Made by a program: the position numbers and the translations under genes. From positions 1-64,000 of the forward strand of contig CALVTS010000007.1 of the NCBI GenBank assembly GCA_944363035.1: 64,000 nt of DNA, given 5' to 3'. Shown here piece by piece: positions 9,768 to 19,789 of the stretch (position 1 is the stretch's first letter; every line of letters begins with the position of its first letter). Below the pieces are notes generated by a model. The model searched no databases and was not told the DNA's origin. It was given only the letters and a program-made list of their open reading frames with translations. The DNA is from an uncultured Clostridia bacterium. GTDB taxonomy: Bacteria > Bacillota > Clostridia > Christensenellales > CAG-917.

Positions 9768-12059
9768 ATGGATCAGTGCAGCAAGAACAAGGTCAAACTT
9801 TTCCGTACGTTGAAAGTGGTCTTTTACTGCCTGGGTCTGCCGCTGTTCTTGTTCGCGGTCATCATCACCGCGGCGACGGAATACGTGGGCGAATTCGCCT
9901 ACGTCGGAATGGCGGAGTCGGAGCTGTTCGCCAGCATGAAAGTGCTGTTCAACGGATCCGCGCTCTACGGCCTTTGGGTGGCGGCAGGCGTGTGGCTTCT
10001 CATCGCCATCGCGCACATCATCGCGGTCAAGACCGTGAAGAACAGGCGCGCGCGCACCCTCATCGTAGGCGTGGTGGCGTTGGTGACGATGCTCCTGCCC
10101 GTGGTGGTGATGGACCTTGTCATCCCCGTCACTCTGGAGTCCATCCAGGCAGAGATGCCCGAGGGCGTGACTCTCGCAAGCTACGACGACGAGAAAGGGC
10201 ACTTCTACACCCGCACCAGCGCGAGCTGGACGCCCAGCGGCAAGTACGAGAGCAACAACTACTATTTCACCACAGGGGTGGAGAACTTCCTCAACACCTA
10301 CAAGATCGGGATGTTCGGCGGCACCAAGAGCGGCACGGCGAACAACACCGACAATACTCCCGTCACGTTCGGTGAGCTGTTCATCGAGGGCGAGGGCAGA
10401 CCTTTTGCAGGCGAGCCCTATGCCGACAGGCTGGTCAAGGCGGACACCACGGTCACGGTGGGCGGAAAGTCCGCAACGGTGAGTACGAGCGGCGGCAAGC
10501 TGAAAGTCAACGACAGGGTGTTTGACGGATACTATCTCGGTTCCACCAACAGTCTGTGGTACAGGCAGTCCGCCTCTGCGGAGATGAAGGACGGCGTGTA
10601 CGGCTACGCCTCCTACAACGCGAACGGCACCTTCTCGGACGGCTATGTGTACGGCATCGACGTTGCGCTCGAGATCCTCGAAGATTACTATTATTCCCAG
10701 AAGCGCATGACCGAGATATCCAACGAGTTCACCCTCGACGGGAAATCTCTCCCCTCCAACGCCGAGATAGTCGCCGAAGCGACCAAGGCGAGAGAGGAAT
10801 ATTACAACAGCCTTCCCGACACTTCTTATGAAAAATATCTCTGGGAGACCAGAGACACCCGCGCGGCGGAGCACAGCCTCACCGCAGACGAACTGAAGGA
10901 GGTGCTCAACGCCCTCGGCGTCGCCATCGGCGAGAGCGCTCTCGGTCAGGGCCTCAAAAAGTTGCTTGGCAGTTTCCTCCCCGGGATCATCAATACCCTT
11001 AAACCCTATCCCTCCAGGGAAGCGGCTGTCGGATTCTCCGTCGACATCGACGCGAACACGACGCTTGTGATCTATATCGCGGAGGATGAAGCAATAGGCG
11101 GCGAAGTCCTCACCATCAAACTGTCCGGCGCCACTTTCGGCGATCAGGAATATGCCCTCGGTCTGGATTCCAGACTGCTCGGCGGGCTCAGCGAACTGCT
11201 GGACGGACTCATCACCAACTCCGACTCTGCGGATCTTGCCAAGTATAAGGATCTCGGCGACAGAGCCACCGCTCAACTGCTTTACGACGCGATCAACGGC
11301 GGCGGCGATGGCACCATCGGTACGGTTGGCACCATAGTCGGTCTCGTGGGCGGGCTCATCGGCATCGTCGGCGACATCACCAACCTCATCGCGATAGACG
11401 TGGATGCGGACGGCAATGTGACCACCACCACGGAAGAGATGCTTTACGGCACCATCGGCAACCTGCTCGGCGGGCTGTATTGGTACAACGACAGTCAGAT
11501 AAAGCCCGTGTGGGACTTCTACGGCGAGGCGATGGAAGCCCTCGGCTATGACAAAGAATCCAAAGACAAAGAGGATGTGCTCGCATTCGAATATGCAGAG
11601 CAGCTCAAGAGCTATGATATGTCTGTGAGCGAGGGCGGTATGCACGGCTATCTCATCGGTTCCGTGCTCATCCCCGGTTCCTCCCTCATCGCGGGCGACA
11701 CCCTCGGCGACGGCAGCTATTCCGCCACCGTCCCCGCCAGCTACGAGGAAGTGGTGCAGTTCAAGACGGAGCTTTCCTACAAGAAGTGGCTCTATCCCAT
11801 GCTCGGCGTGAGAGAGTGCCTTGTCTGCTTCCTTCCCTTTGTGGTGCTGTTCATCCTGCTGAGCGGCGTTGCGGCTGAAAAGGAAATGCTTTACGCCACC
11901 GGTCAGGAGACCGCAAAAAAATCCAAGAAACAAATGAAAAAAGAAGAGGAAGAAGCCGCAAATGCGGCAAACGACGCCGTGAACGCGGCGGGACAGGGGA
12001 TACCCGAGGAGGGCAACGCCCCACTTGTCCGCGACGAATACGATAAGGAGGTGCTGTGA
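9768..12059 (+). CDS. Large membrane protein, three N-terminal and one C-terminal helices
   Basis: Function unknown. The 763-residue product has membrane segments near residues 16-37, 66-88 and 98-122, an extracytoplasmic region of about 560 residues, and a last membrane helix near 683-706. A charged cytoplasmic tail follows, rich in Lys, Glu and Ala and ending in acidic residues. The middle contains Gly/Leu/Ile-rich stretches (about 520-545) and no catalytic signature that I recognise. The ribosome binding site is AAAAGGAGACGATTCT. The next gene encodes a protein of the same topology and begins 3 bases after this stop, so the two are likely translationally coupled and may be paralogues that act together in the envelope. 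Confidence 0.75.
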   Translation: MDQCSKNKVKLFRTLKVVFYCLGLPLFLFAVIITAATEYVGEFAYVGMAESELFASMKVLFNGSALYGLWVAAGVWLLIAIAHIIAVKTVKNRRARTLIVGVVALVTMLLPVVVMDLVIPVTLESIQAEMPEGVTLASYDDEKGHFYTRTSASWTPSGKYESNNYYFTTGVENFLNTYKIGMFGGTKSGTANNTDNTPVTFGELFIEGEGRPFAGEPYADRLVKADTTVTVGGKSATVSTSGGKLKVNDRVFDGYYLGSTNSLWYRQSASAEMKDGVYGYASYNANGTFSDGYVYGIDVALEILEDYYYSQKRMTEISNEFTLDGKSLPSNAEIVAEATKAREEYYNSLPDTSYEKYLWETRDTRAAEHSLTADELKEVLNALGVAIGESALGQGLKKLLGSFLPGIINTLKPYPSREAAVGFSVDIDANTTLVIYIAEDEAIGGEVLTIKLSGATFGDQEYALGLDSRLLGGLSELLDGLITNSDSADLAKYKDLGDRATAQLLYDAINGGGDGTIGTVGTIVGLVGGLIGIVGDITNLIAIDVDADGNVTTTTEEMLYGTIGNLLGGLYWYNDSQIKPVWDFYGEAMEALGYDKESKDKEDVLAFEYAEQLKSYDMSVSEGGMHGYLIGSVLIPGSSLIAGDTLGDGSYSATVPASYEEVVQFKTELSYKKWLYPMLGVRECLVCFLPFVVLFILLSGVAAEKEMLYATGQETAKKSKKQMKKEEEEAANAANDAVNAAGQGIPEEGNAPLVRDEYDKEVL

Positions 12060-12061
12060 AT

Positions 12062-14059
12062 ATGAAAAACGCGAAGACCGCTGACAAGAAAAAAGATTTC
12101 AACGGGAAGATCGCAGGGCTCACAGTCCTCGAGGCGCTGTTCTATATCCTGAGTCTGCCCCTCATCGTGATACTCTCTCTGGTGTTCTGCATCAAGACCT
12201 ACGAGCTGGTTCCGTACTATTCCTTCTGGCCCTTCGTGGGCGTCCTGCTCGCGGGCGTGCTCTGCCTGGTGTTCGTCATCGTCGTGATGTGCGTCTCCAT
12301 GCGCAAGAAGAGCAAGCGCACCATCCTCATGCAGACCGTGTCCATCATAGTCGCGGCTCTCATGCTCACCTCCTTCATCGCGGTGCTCCTTGACGTGGTG
12401 CTCCCCGACGTGCTGGCGTATCTCACGGCCAACACCCTCTTTTACGAGGATCTGAGCAATGAGACTCTCGCCTCCGAACAGGCGGAGTTCAACGCGGAGC
12501 TGGACCGCAAGTTCATCATGATGAACCTGCTCAACGGCAATTACAGTTCGAGTCTGTATTACGACGACCTGAAAGCGGCTTCCTCCAGGAACGCTTCCGA
12601 TTATCAAAAGCAAGTCAGAGATTATAGAGACCAATGGGCGGAAATGTTCCGCGAAGTCTTCCTCGAAGACGGAAGAAGCGAGCATTATGCCGAGCTCTAT
12701 GACTTCATCTATCAAGAGTATATTATGACGGATATCCAATATGCGATGCTTTCTCCCGACACTGCGGGGCTCGGCAACTCCAGACGTATCGGAATGGCTC
12801 TCGCCATCACGGACGCCGTCATAGAAACCTACGAGTACATCCTGGACAACGGCGGGATGACGGAACCCCGCATCGCGGAACTTTACGCCAACAACTACGC
12901 CAGCCTCAAAAACGACGGCTACCTCACCTATGACGACTGCCTCATCCTTTACGCCACCTCCGGCAGGATGACGGTGCCCGTGGTCATCAGGCTGTTGCTT
13001 GACACCAACTACACCTACACCGAGGATCAGCAGGCGTACATCGACGAGAACGGCAACGTCGTGGAGCCCGAAGGCACCTTCTATCTCGAGCTGTACGAGC
13101 CCGAAGAAGTGGACGCCGTCATCAAGGCAGGCGCCGTTAAGTGGAACGAGGACAAAACGAAAGGCGTGCTCATCAGAGAGGTCGAGGGCGTCAACTACGG
13201 TGTGGGCGCGGTCATAATCCCCAACCTCGATGAGGAAGGCAACATCGTCTCCGGCGGATATATCCGCGCTCCCAGGAAGTGGAGCATCCTGGATATGGAC
13301 GGCAAGAACATGGAAGTCGCCACCATTGCGGACGTGACCCTCAACCTCGGCGAGATGCTGTCCGGTCTGGGCGGAGATATAATCGGCGCGCTGACGAGCA
13401 TTCCCGGCGTCAGCGGCATACTCGGACCCACCACTCTCGGCGACCTGTTGTCAAACAATATGCTCAACACGTTGTTGAACACCTTACTTGGGGCAAACCT
13501 CAACGAAGTGGTCGACACTCTGTTGCAGGGGATCACCGATGTCATCATGACTGCGACGGGCGGTGCGGGGCTCTACCTCAACCTCGCCATCAATGACAGC
13601 GGCGACATCGAGATAGCCATCGCTCCCACCAACGTGGAAGTCGGTATGTACGGCTATCAGTATATGACCTGGATGGAGTCCAACAGCCTCCTCTTCGCGG
13701 TGATGAGCGTCATGTCTCTGCGCGAGTGGCTGTACATCTTCGGCGCGGTGTCCGTCATCATGGCGTTTGCGGCGGGGATGTGCCGTGAGATCAAAGCGCG
13801 CGTCAAGAAGGACGTCGAGGAAAACGCTCGCCTTGCCGCCGAGACCGCAACCGGTGAAGATGTTGACGTAAACGACGCGGACGCAAACGACGTTGACGCC
13901 GCGACCTACGGCGCCGAGACCGCAACATACGGTGCGGACGGCTACGATCAGAACGCGGGTGGCTACGACTACGGAGCGCAGAACGCCTCTTACGACGCCT
14001 ACGCCTCTCCTCAGGAGGGCTACGGCCAGGGCGGCTACGACGACGGCTCCGCCGTGTGA
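12062..14059 (+). CDS. Large membrane protein, probable paralogue of the preceding gene
   Basis: Function unknown. The 665-residue product repeats the architecture of its neighbour: membrane segments near 23-46, 55-79 and 89-118, a large extracytoplasmic region, and one C-terminal helix near 555-577. The cytoplasmic tail ends in Gly/Tyr/Ala/Asp-rich units (GYDQNAGGYDYG, YGQGGYDDG). The start is the ATG at 12062, with AAGGAGG ending at 12051. A GTG at 12056 overlaps the previous stop but is only 4 bases from that site. A hairpin terminator closes the cluster. I see no link to the pyrimidine operon that follows beyond adjacency. Confidence 0.75.
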   Translation: MKNAKTADKKKDFNGKIAGLTVLEALFYILSLPLIVILSLVFCIKTYELVPYYSFWPFVGVLLAGVLCLVFVIVVMCVSMRKKSKRTILMQTVSIIVAALMLTSFIAVLLDVVLPDVLAYLTANTLFYEDLSNETLASEQAEFNAELDRKFIMMNLLNGNYSSSLYYDDLKAASSRNASDYQKQVRDYRDQWAEMFREVFLEDGRSEHYAELYDFIYQEYIMTDIQYAMLSPDTAGLGNSRRIGMALAITDAVIETYEYILDNGGMTEPRIAELYANNYASLKNDGYLTYDDCLILYATSGRMTVPVVIRLLLDTNYTYTEDQQAYIDENGNVVEPEGTFYLELYEPEEVDAVIKAGAVKWNEDKTKGVLIREVEGVNYGVGAVIIPNLDEEGNIVSGGYIRAPRKWSILDMDGKNMEVATIADVTLNLGEMLSGLGGDIIGALTSIPGVSGILGPTTLGDLLSNNMLNTLLNTLLGANLNEVVDTLLQGITDVIMTATGGAGLYLNLAINDSGDIEIAIAPTNVEVGMYGYQYMTWMESNSLLFAVMSVMSLREWLYIFGAVSVIMAFAAGMCREIKARVKKDVEENARLAAETATGEDVDVNDADANDVDAATYGAETATYGADGYDQNAGGYDYGAQNASYDAYASPQEGYGQGGYDDGSAV

Positions 14060-14077
14060 CCGTCACCGAAATGACAG

Positions 14078-14104
14078 AAAGGGAGGGCATTTGCCCTCCC
14101 TTTT
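14078..14104 (+). terminator. Terminator after the membrane-protein cluster
   Basis: AAAGGGAGGGCA, a TT loop and TGCCCTCCCTTTT. This is a GC-rich stem with a U tract. Confidence 0.8.
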
Positions 14105-14239
14105 CATGCGCCGCGTCTCATTCGGATATGTGCCGCAGGAAGAGGGGCGCGCCGCCATTGCCGTCCGAGGGGCCCGGCTTCCGCTCTGCCGACAGCTCGC
14201 CCGAGGCGCAGAAATTTCCGAAAAACGGACGAATTCCGC

Positions 14240-14267
14240 TTGCTTTCACGCGCGTGTGTGATATAAT
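14240..14267 (+). promoter_or_regulatory. Promoter of the pyrimidine operon
   Basis: TTGCTT (14240-14245), a 16-base spacer and TATAAT (14262-14267) with an upstream TGA. The spacer CACGCGCGTGTGTGA nearly repeats that of the gyrB promoter. No PyrR attenuator (anti-terminator plus terminator) could be recognised in the 23-base leader. Confidence 0.75.
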
Positions 14268-14290
14268 GGAAAAAATTTCAGGAGAGAAAA

Positions 14291-15535
14291 ATGCTCGCAT
14301 TCGATGACGCCGTTTTCTATACGTCCGACGGACTGAAAAGAGGCAAGGTGTCCGTATCGGACGGCAAGGTGTTTCTCTCTCCCCGAACCGACATAAAAGA
14401 AGTCCGAGAGGGCAAACTCATCATTCCCGGTCTTGCAGACGTACACGTTCATCTGCGGGAGCCGGGTTTTTCTTATAAGGAGAGCATAGCTTCGGGCAGC
14501 GAGAGCGGGGTGCGCGCGGGATATACGGCGCTCTGCGCCATGCCCAATCTACGTCCCGTGCCCGACAGTCTCGTCCACCTCGCGGAGGAGGAGGATGTCA
14601 TCCGCCGCACAGCGAGGACGAGGGTGTATCCCTACGCCGCCCTCACCGTGGGGGAGAGGGGGGAGGAACTTTCCGCGATAGAGGAGCTCGCGCCCCGCGT
14701 CATCGGGTTTTCGGATGACGGGAAGGGGGTGCAGAGCGAGGAGCTCATGCGCGAGGCGATGAGGAGAGTGAAAGCGTGCGGCAAGGTGATCGCGGCGCAT
14801 TGCGAGGTCGAGAGCCTGCTCGCGGGAGGATATATACACGACGGCGCGTATGCGCGCGCGCACGGACATAAAGGGATATCCTCCGAAAGCGAATGGAGGA
14901 TGGTGGAAAGGGATGTCGCTCTTGCCGAGGAGACGGGTGTGAAATATCACGTCTGCCACGTTTCGACAAAGGAGAGCGTGGACATCATCCGCCGCGCAAA
15001 GGCGAGGGGCGTCGACGTCACCTGCGAGACCGCGCCCCACTATCTCGTGCTCACAGAGGAGGACCTCGAAGAGGACGGCAGATTCAAGATGAATCCTCCT
15101 CTTCGCACGGCGGAGGACAGAGCCGCTCTGATAGAGGGGCTCGCGGACGGTACCGTGGATATGATAGCGACGGATCACGCCCCTCATTCGGACGAGGAGA
15201 AGGCAAAAGGGCTCCGCGGGAGCGCGATGGGGGTCATAGGGCTGGAATTCGCATTCCCCGTCCTTTATACCGAGCTCGTGCTCAAAGGGAAGATATCTTT
15301 GGACCGCCTCATACACGCGATGAGCGTCTCTCCCGCAAGACGGTTCGGATTGCCCTCCGGCTCTCTGTGCGACGGAGGAGCCGCGGATCTTGCGGTCATC
15401 GACCTCTCTCGGGAGTGGACGGTGAGAGGACGGGAGAGCGCCTCCAAGGGCAACAGCACCCCCTTTGAGGGCAGAAAAGTGAAAGCAAAAAACATAATGA
15501 CTATACTAAACGGAGAAATCGTATGGAAAGAGTGA
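14291..15535 (+). CDS. pyrC: Dihydroorotase
   Basis: Converts N-carbamoyl-L-aspartate to dihydroorotate, the third step of de novo pyrimidine synthesis. The 414-residue length and sequence fit the bacterial class I (multifunctional-type) amidohydrolase family. The metal-binding H52VHLREPGF motif, the later metal ligands in AAHCEVE and HVCHVST, and the catalytic D295 in ATDHAPHS are all present. The start at 14291 has CAGGAGAGAAAA. It is the first gene of the operon, and its last 13 bases overlap carA. Leading with pyrC rather than pyrB is one possible Clostridia order; pyrB comes last here. Confidence 0.95.
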   Translation: MLAFDDAVFYTSDGLKRGKVSVSDGKVFLSPRTDIKEVREGKLIIPGLADVHVHLREPGFSYKESIASGSESGVRAGYTALCAMPNLRPVPDSLVHLAEEEDVIRRTARTRVYPYAALTVGERGEELSAIEELAPRVIGFSDDGKGVQSEELMREAMRRVKACGKVIAAHCEVESLLAGGYIHDGAYARAHGHKGISSESEWRMVERDVALAEETGVKYHVCHVSTKESVDIIRRAKARGVDVTCETAPHYLVLTEEDLEEDGRFKMNPPLRTAEDRAALIEGLADGTVDMIATDHAPHSDEEKAKGLRGSAMGVIGLEFAFPVLYTELVLKGKISLDRLIHAMSVSPARRFGLPSGSLCDGGAADLAVIDLSREWTVRGRESASKGNSTPFEGRKVKAKNIMTILNGEIVWKE

Positions 15536-16617
15536 AAAGAAAACTCGTGCTGGAAAACGGAGACGTCTATGTCGGCTACGGATTCGGCGCGTCTTCCGAC
15601 GCCATAGGAGAGATAGTGTTCAACACCTCCATGGCGGGCTATCAGGAGATAATTTCCGACCCCAGCTACACCGATCAGATCATCGTGATGTCCTATCCCA
15701 TCATCGGCAACTACGGCATCACGGACGAGGACTACGAGAGCAAGAACCTCCTCCTGAAAGCCATGGTGGTGCGCGACTACAACGACGCGCCCTCCAACTT
15801 CCGCTACACAAAGACACTCTCCGAGCTCTTGGAGGAGAACGGCGTGCCCGGCATCCAGGGCATAGACACCCGCAAGCTGGTGCGCACTATTCGCGACAAA
15901 GGCTCCATGAAAGCCTGCCTCACGGATGAGTCCGTCCCCACCGAAGAGGTGATGAAGAGGATCGAGGAGTACGTTTATCCCACCGATCAGGTGAACAGGG
16001 CGGGGTGCAAGAAGAGGTGGTACAGCCGTACCCCAAATCACCGCTATAACGTGGTGGCGGTGGACTGCGGCATAAAGAACCAGATGGTGCGCAACCTCAA
16101 CAACAAAGGGTGCAACGTCATCGTGGTCCCCCATACGATAAGCGCCGAGGACGTCCTCGCGCTGAAACCGGACGGAGTGTTTTTGAGCAACGGTCCCGGC
16201 GACCCCGTAAACGTCCCCGAGGTGGTGGAGCTTGTCAGGGCGCTGAAAGGCAAGGTGCCCATGATGGGCGTGTGCATGGGACATCAGCTCATCGCGCTCG
16301 CCTACGGCGCCAAGACGTACAAACTGAAATTCGGGCATCGCGGCGGCAACCACCCCATCCTCGACAAGACCACGGGATATATCGAGATCACGGCGCAGAA
16401 CCACAGCTACGCGGTGGACGAAAGCTCCCTGAAAGGCACCGGGCTTTCCGTCACTCACATCAACCTGCTCGACAAGACGGTGGAGGGCGTGGAGGACAAG
16501 AAGAATAAGGTGTTCTCGGTGCAGTTCCACCCCGAGAGCGCGCCCGGTCCCTGCGACAGCATCAGACTGTTTGACAAATTCATTCTGAACATCGAGGAGT
16601 GGAAGAAAAATGCCTAA
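15523..16617 (+). CDS. carA: Carbamoyl-phosphate synthase small subunit
   Basis: Glutamine amidotransferase subunit that passes ammonia to CarB. The product has 364 residues: an N-terminal small-subunit domain (about 1-150), then a class I glutamine amidotransferase domain. The nucleophile is C251 in GVCMGHQ, with H336 and E338 in FHPES completing the triad. The ATG at 15523 lies within the end of pyrC, with AACGGAGAAATCGT as its ribosome binding site, and the gene overlaps carB by 8 bases. The overlaps suggest coupled translation of pyrC, carA and carB. Its place in the pyr operon implies a pyrimidine-dedicated synthase, which may also serve arginine synthesis. Confidence 0.95.
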   Translation: MERVKRKLVLENGDVYVGYGFGASSDAIGEIVFNTSMAGYQEIISDPSYTDQIIVMSYPIIGNYGITDEDYESKNLLLKAMVVRDYNDAPSNFRYTKTLSELLEENGVPGIQGIDTRKLVRTIRDKGSMKACLTDESVPTEEVMKRIEEYVYPTDQVNRAGCKKRWYSRTPNHRYNVVAVDCGIKNQMVRNLNNKGCNVIVVPHTISAEDVLALKPDGVFLSNGPGDPVNVPEVVELVRALKGKVPMMGVCMGHQLIALAYGAKTYKLKFGHRGGNHPILDKTTGYIEITAQNHSYAVDESSLKGTGLSVTHINLLDKTVEGVEDKKNKVFSVQFHPESAPGPCDSIRLFDKFILNIEEWKKNA

Positions 16618-19600
16618 GAGAACGGATATAAAGAAAGTGTTGGTCATAGGCTCCGGCCCCATCGTCATAGGACAGGCGGCGGAGTTCGATTACGCGGGCA
16701 CGCAGGCGTGTATCGCATTGAAAGAAGAGGGATACGAAGTGGTGCTCGCCAACTCCAATCCCGCCACCATCATGACGGACAAAATGATGGCGGACAAGAT
16801 ATACATGGAGCCCCTCACCCTCGAATATGTGGCAAGGATCATCCGCTACGAGCGTCCCGACGCCATCGTCCCCGCCCTTGGCGGACAGACGGGGCTCAAC
16901 CTCGCGATGAAGCTCGCACACAGCGGCGTTTTGGACGAATGCAATGTTAAACTGCTCGGAACGTCGCTTGAAAGTATAGAAATGGCGGAAGACCGCGAAA
17001 AGTTCAAAGAGATGTGTATGCGCATCGGCGAGCCCGTCATCCCCTCTCAGATCACTTACGGCATAGAGGAAGCCATCGAGGCGGCAAACGTGATAGGCTA
17101 TCCCGTGGTGCTCCGTCCCGCATTCACGCTGGGCGGCACGGGCGGCGGTTTTGCCGAGAATGAGGAGGAGCTGTGCGAGATAATGAAGAATGCGTTGCAG
17201 CTCTCTCCCGTGGGGCAGGTGCTTGTGGAAAAGAGCGTCAAGGGGTTCAAGGAGATCGAGTTCGAGGTGATGCGCGACGCAAACGACACCGCCATCGCCA
17301 TATGCAGTATGGAAAATCTCGACCCCGTCGGAGTGCACACCGGCGACAGCATAGTCGTCGCGCCCGCGCAGACGCTCACCAACAAAGAGGTGCAGATGCT
17401 CCGCAACAGCGCGTTGAAGATAATCAGAGAGCTCAAGATAGAGGGCGGATGCAACGTGCAGTTCGCGCTGGATCCCCACTCTTTCAGATACTACCTCATC
17501 GAGGTCAATCCCCGCGTGTCCCGTTCTTCGGCATTGGCGTCCAAGGCGAGCGGCTATCCCATCGCCCGCGTGACGGCAAAGGTCGCGCTCGGGATGCATC
17601 TTGACGAGATCATGCTCGCCAACACTCCCGCCTCCTTCGAGCCCGCGCTGGACTATATCGTCACCAAGGTGGCGAGGTTCCCCTTTGACAAGTTCGACAC
17701 CGCCTCAAACAAGCTGGGCACTCAGATGAAAGCCACGGGCGAGGTCATGAGCATAGGCAGGACTTTTGAAGAAAGTCTCCTAAAAGCGCTCCGCTCTTTG
17801 GAAATAGGCGCGATACACATCTGGATCCCCAAGTTCGACACCTGGACGAGGCAGGAACTTTACGATTACATCAAGGATTGCACCGACGACAGGCTCTTTG
17901 CCATCGCGGAGCTCTTCGAGCGCGGCGGAGACATCGGTCTCATCGCGTCCAGCACCAAGATCGATATGTTCTTCCTGGAAAAGATACGCGAGATCGTGGA
18001 ATTCGAGACAGTCGTCAAAGCCAATCCATTTGACGAAGCCGTCTTCCGCGAAGCCAAGCGCCGCGGGTTCTCGGACAAGTATCTCGCCAAGGTGTGGAAG
18101 TCCACCGAGGAGGAGATATTCCTGAGGCGCAGAGAGCTCGGCATCATGCCCGTATACAAGATGATAGACACCTGCGCGGGAGAATTCGAAAGCTACGTGC
18201 CCTATTTCTACTCCACCTACGAGGAGGAGCAGGAGAGCGTGGTCAGCGATCGCAAGAAGATCATCGTGTTGGGGTCAGGTCCCATCAGGATAGGGCAGGG
18301 CATCGAGTTCGACTATTCCACCGTGCACGCCATCTGGACCATCCGCGAGGCGGGATATGAAGCCATCATCATCAACAACAACCCCGAGACGGTGTCCACG
18401 GACTACACCACCTCGGACAAACTTTATTTCGAGCCTCTCACCGTCGAGGACGTCATGAACGTCATCGAGCTGGAGAAGCCGGACGGAGTCGTGGTGTCCC
18501 TGGGCGGGCAGACCGCCATCAACCTCGCGGACAAGCTGGACGCGCTCGGAGTGAAGATAATAGGCACCGACGTTTCCGCCATCCGCAACGCTGAGGACCG
18601 CGATTGCTTTGAGAAGATACTCAACGACCTTCACATCCCCCAGCCCAAGGGGGAGGCGGTGTTCACGGTGGAGGACGGGCTCAAAGTCGCAGAGAGGATA
18701 GGCTATCCCGTGCTCGTGCGCCCCAGCTATGTGCTCGGCGGCAGGCAGATGCAGATAGCGTCCACTCCCGAGGCTCTCGGCAAATATCTGCGCTCGGCGG
18801 CGGCTCTCGAAACGGGGCACGCCATACTCGTGGACAAGTATATCCTGGGCAAGGAGCTCGAAGTCGACGCGGTGTGCGACGGCAAGGACGTGTTCTGTCC
18901 CGCCATCATGCAGCACATCGAGCGCACGGGGGTGCACTCCGGCGACAGCATCAGCGTCTATCCCACTTTCAGCGTGAGCGAGGCGGCAAAGAAGAAGATC
19001 ATCGACTACACCGTCAAGCTCGGGCTCGGGATAGGCATAGTCGGGCTCTACAACATCCAATTCATCGTGGACGCGAAAGAGGACGTCTATGTCATAGAGG
19101 TCAACCCCCGTTCTTCCAGGACGGTGCCCTTCATCTCCAAATCCTCGGGATACTCTCTCGCGGACATCGGCACCAAAGTCATGCTGGGCATCTCTCTGAA
19201 AGAGCAGGGCTTCACCTCGGTCTATCCCGAAAAGGAGCCCGACAGATGGTATGTCAAAGCGCCCGCATTCTCCTTCTCCAAGATAAAGGGCATGGAGGTC
19301 TATCTCTCCCCCGAGATGAAGTCCACGGGCGAGGCGATAGGCTACGACACCTCCATGAAGCGCGCTCTCTATAAGGCGCTCAAAGCCTCCGGGATGAGTA
19401 TGCAGAATTACGGCACCGTATTCCTCACCATCGCGGACTGCGACAAGGAGGCGTTCCTGCCCATCGCAAGAAGATTCTACGACCTCGGCTTCAACATCGA
19501 GGCGACGAAGGGCACGGCGGATTTCCTGCACGCGCACGGCATCCGCGCCCGCTCCAAAGCCAAGATAAGCGAGGGCAGCGACGAGATCCTCGACAGCATA

Positions 19601-19789
19601 AGAAAGGGTCACGTCACTTATGTCATCAACACCCGCGACCTAAACGAGGAGAGCACCAAACGCGACGGCTATGAGATCCGCCGCGCCGCGGTGGAGAACA
19701 ACGTCACGCTGTTCACCTCTCAGGACACCGTCGAGGCGCTCCTCGACGTGCTGGAAGACATGACCTTCCGCGTGAGCACCATCTGCTGA
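16610..19789 (+). CDS. carB: Carbamoyl-phosphate synthase large subunit
   Basis: Makes carbamoyl phosphate from bicarbonate, ammonia and two ATP. The 1059-residue product has the usual duplicated ATP-grasp halves, each opening with a (V/I)LGSGPIxIGQ-type nucleotide loop: VIGSGPIVIGQAAEFDYAG near residue 12, and VLGSGPIRIGQGIEFDYS near 555. Other motifs are VNPRVSRSSALASKA and VNPRSSRTVPF. The final 120 residues or so form the MGS-like allosteric domain where UMP or ornithine would act. The length is normal. The stop TGA shares its A with the pyrK start codon. Confidence 0.96.
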   Translation: MPKRTDIKKVLVIGSGPIVIGQAAEFDYAGTQACIALKEEGYEVVLANSNPATIMTDKMMADKIYMEPLTLEYVARIIRYERPDAIVPALGGQTGLNLAMKLAHSGVLDECNVKLLGTSLESIEMAEDREKFKEMCMRIGEPVIPSQITYGIEEAIEAANVIGYPVVLRPAFTLGGTGGGFAENEEELCEIMKNALQLSPVGQVLVEKSVKGFKEIEFEVMRDANDTAIAICSMENLDPVGVHTGDSIVVAPAQTLTNKEVQMLRNSALKIIRELKIEGGCNVQFALDPHSFRYYLIEVNPRVSRSSALASKASGYPIARVTAKVALGMHLDEIMLANTPASFEPALDYIVTKVARFPFDKFDTASNKLGTQMKATGEVMSIGRTFEESLLKALRSLEIGAIHIWIPKFDTWTRQELYDYIKDCTDDRLFAIAELFERGGDIGLIASSTKIDMFFLEKIREIVEFETVVKANPFDEAVFREAKRRGFSDKYLAKVWKSTEEEIFLRRRELGIMPVYKMIDTCAGEFESYVPYFYSTYEEEQESVVSDRKKIIVLGSGPIRIGQGIEFDYSTVHAIWTIREAGYEAIIINNNPETVSTDYTTSDKLYFEPLTVEDVMNVIELEKPDGVVVSLGGQTAINLADKLDALGVKIIGTDVSAIRNAEDRDCFEKILNDLHIPQPKGEAVFTVEDGLKVAERIGYPVLVRPSYVLGGRQMQIASTPEALGKYLRSAAALETGHAILVDKYILGKELEVDAVCDGKDVFCPAIMQHIERTGVHSGDSISVYPTFSVSEAAKKKIIDYTVKLGLGIGIVGLYNIQFIVDAKEDVYVIEVNPRSSRTVPFISKSSGYSLADIGTKVMLGISLKEQGFTSVYPEKEPDRWYVKAPAFSFSKIKGMEVYLSPEMKSTGEAIGYDTSMKRALYKALKASGMSMQNYGTVFLTIADCDKEAFLPIARRFYDLGFNIEATKGTADFLHAHGIRARSKAKISEGSDEILDSIRKGHVTYVINTRDLNEESTKRDGYEIRRAAVENNVTLFTSQDTVEALLDVLEDMTFRVSTIC

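Noticed and set aside
9027..11933. Open frame of 968 codons on the minus strand
   Set aside because: Antisense shadow of the exported-protein and membrane-protein genes; no ribosome binding site and no domain pattern.
12056..12061. GTG start at 12056
   Set aside because: Only 4 bases from the GGAGG; the ATG at 12062 gives workable spacing.
14268..14290. PyrR attenuator in the pyrimidine operon leader
   Set aside because: The leader between the -10 and the start codon is only 23 bases, too short for an anti-terminator and terminator pair, and no pyrR gene is in the window.
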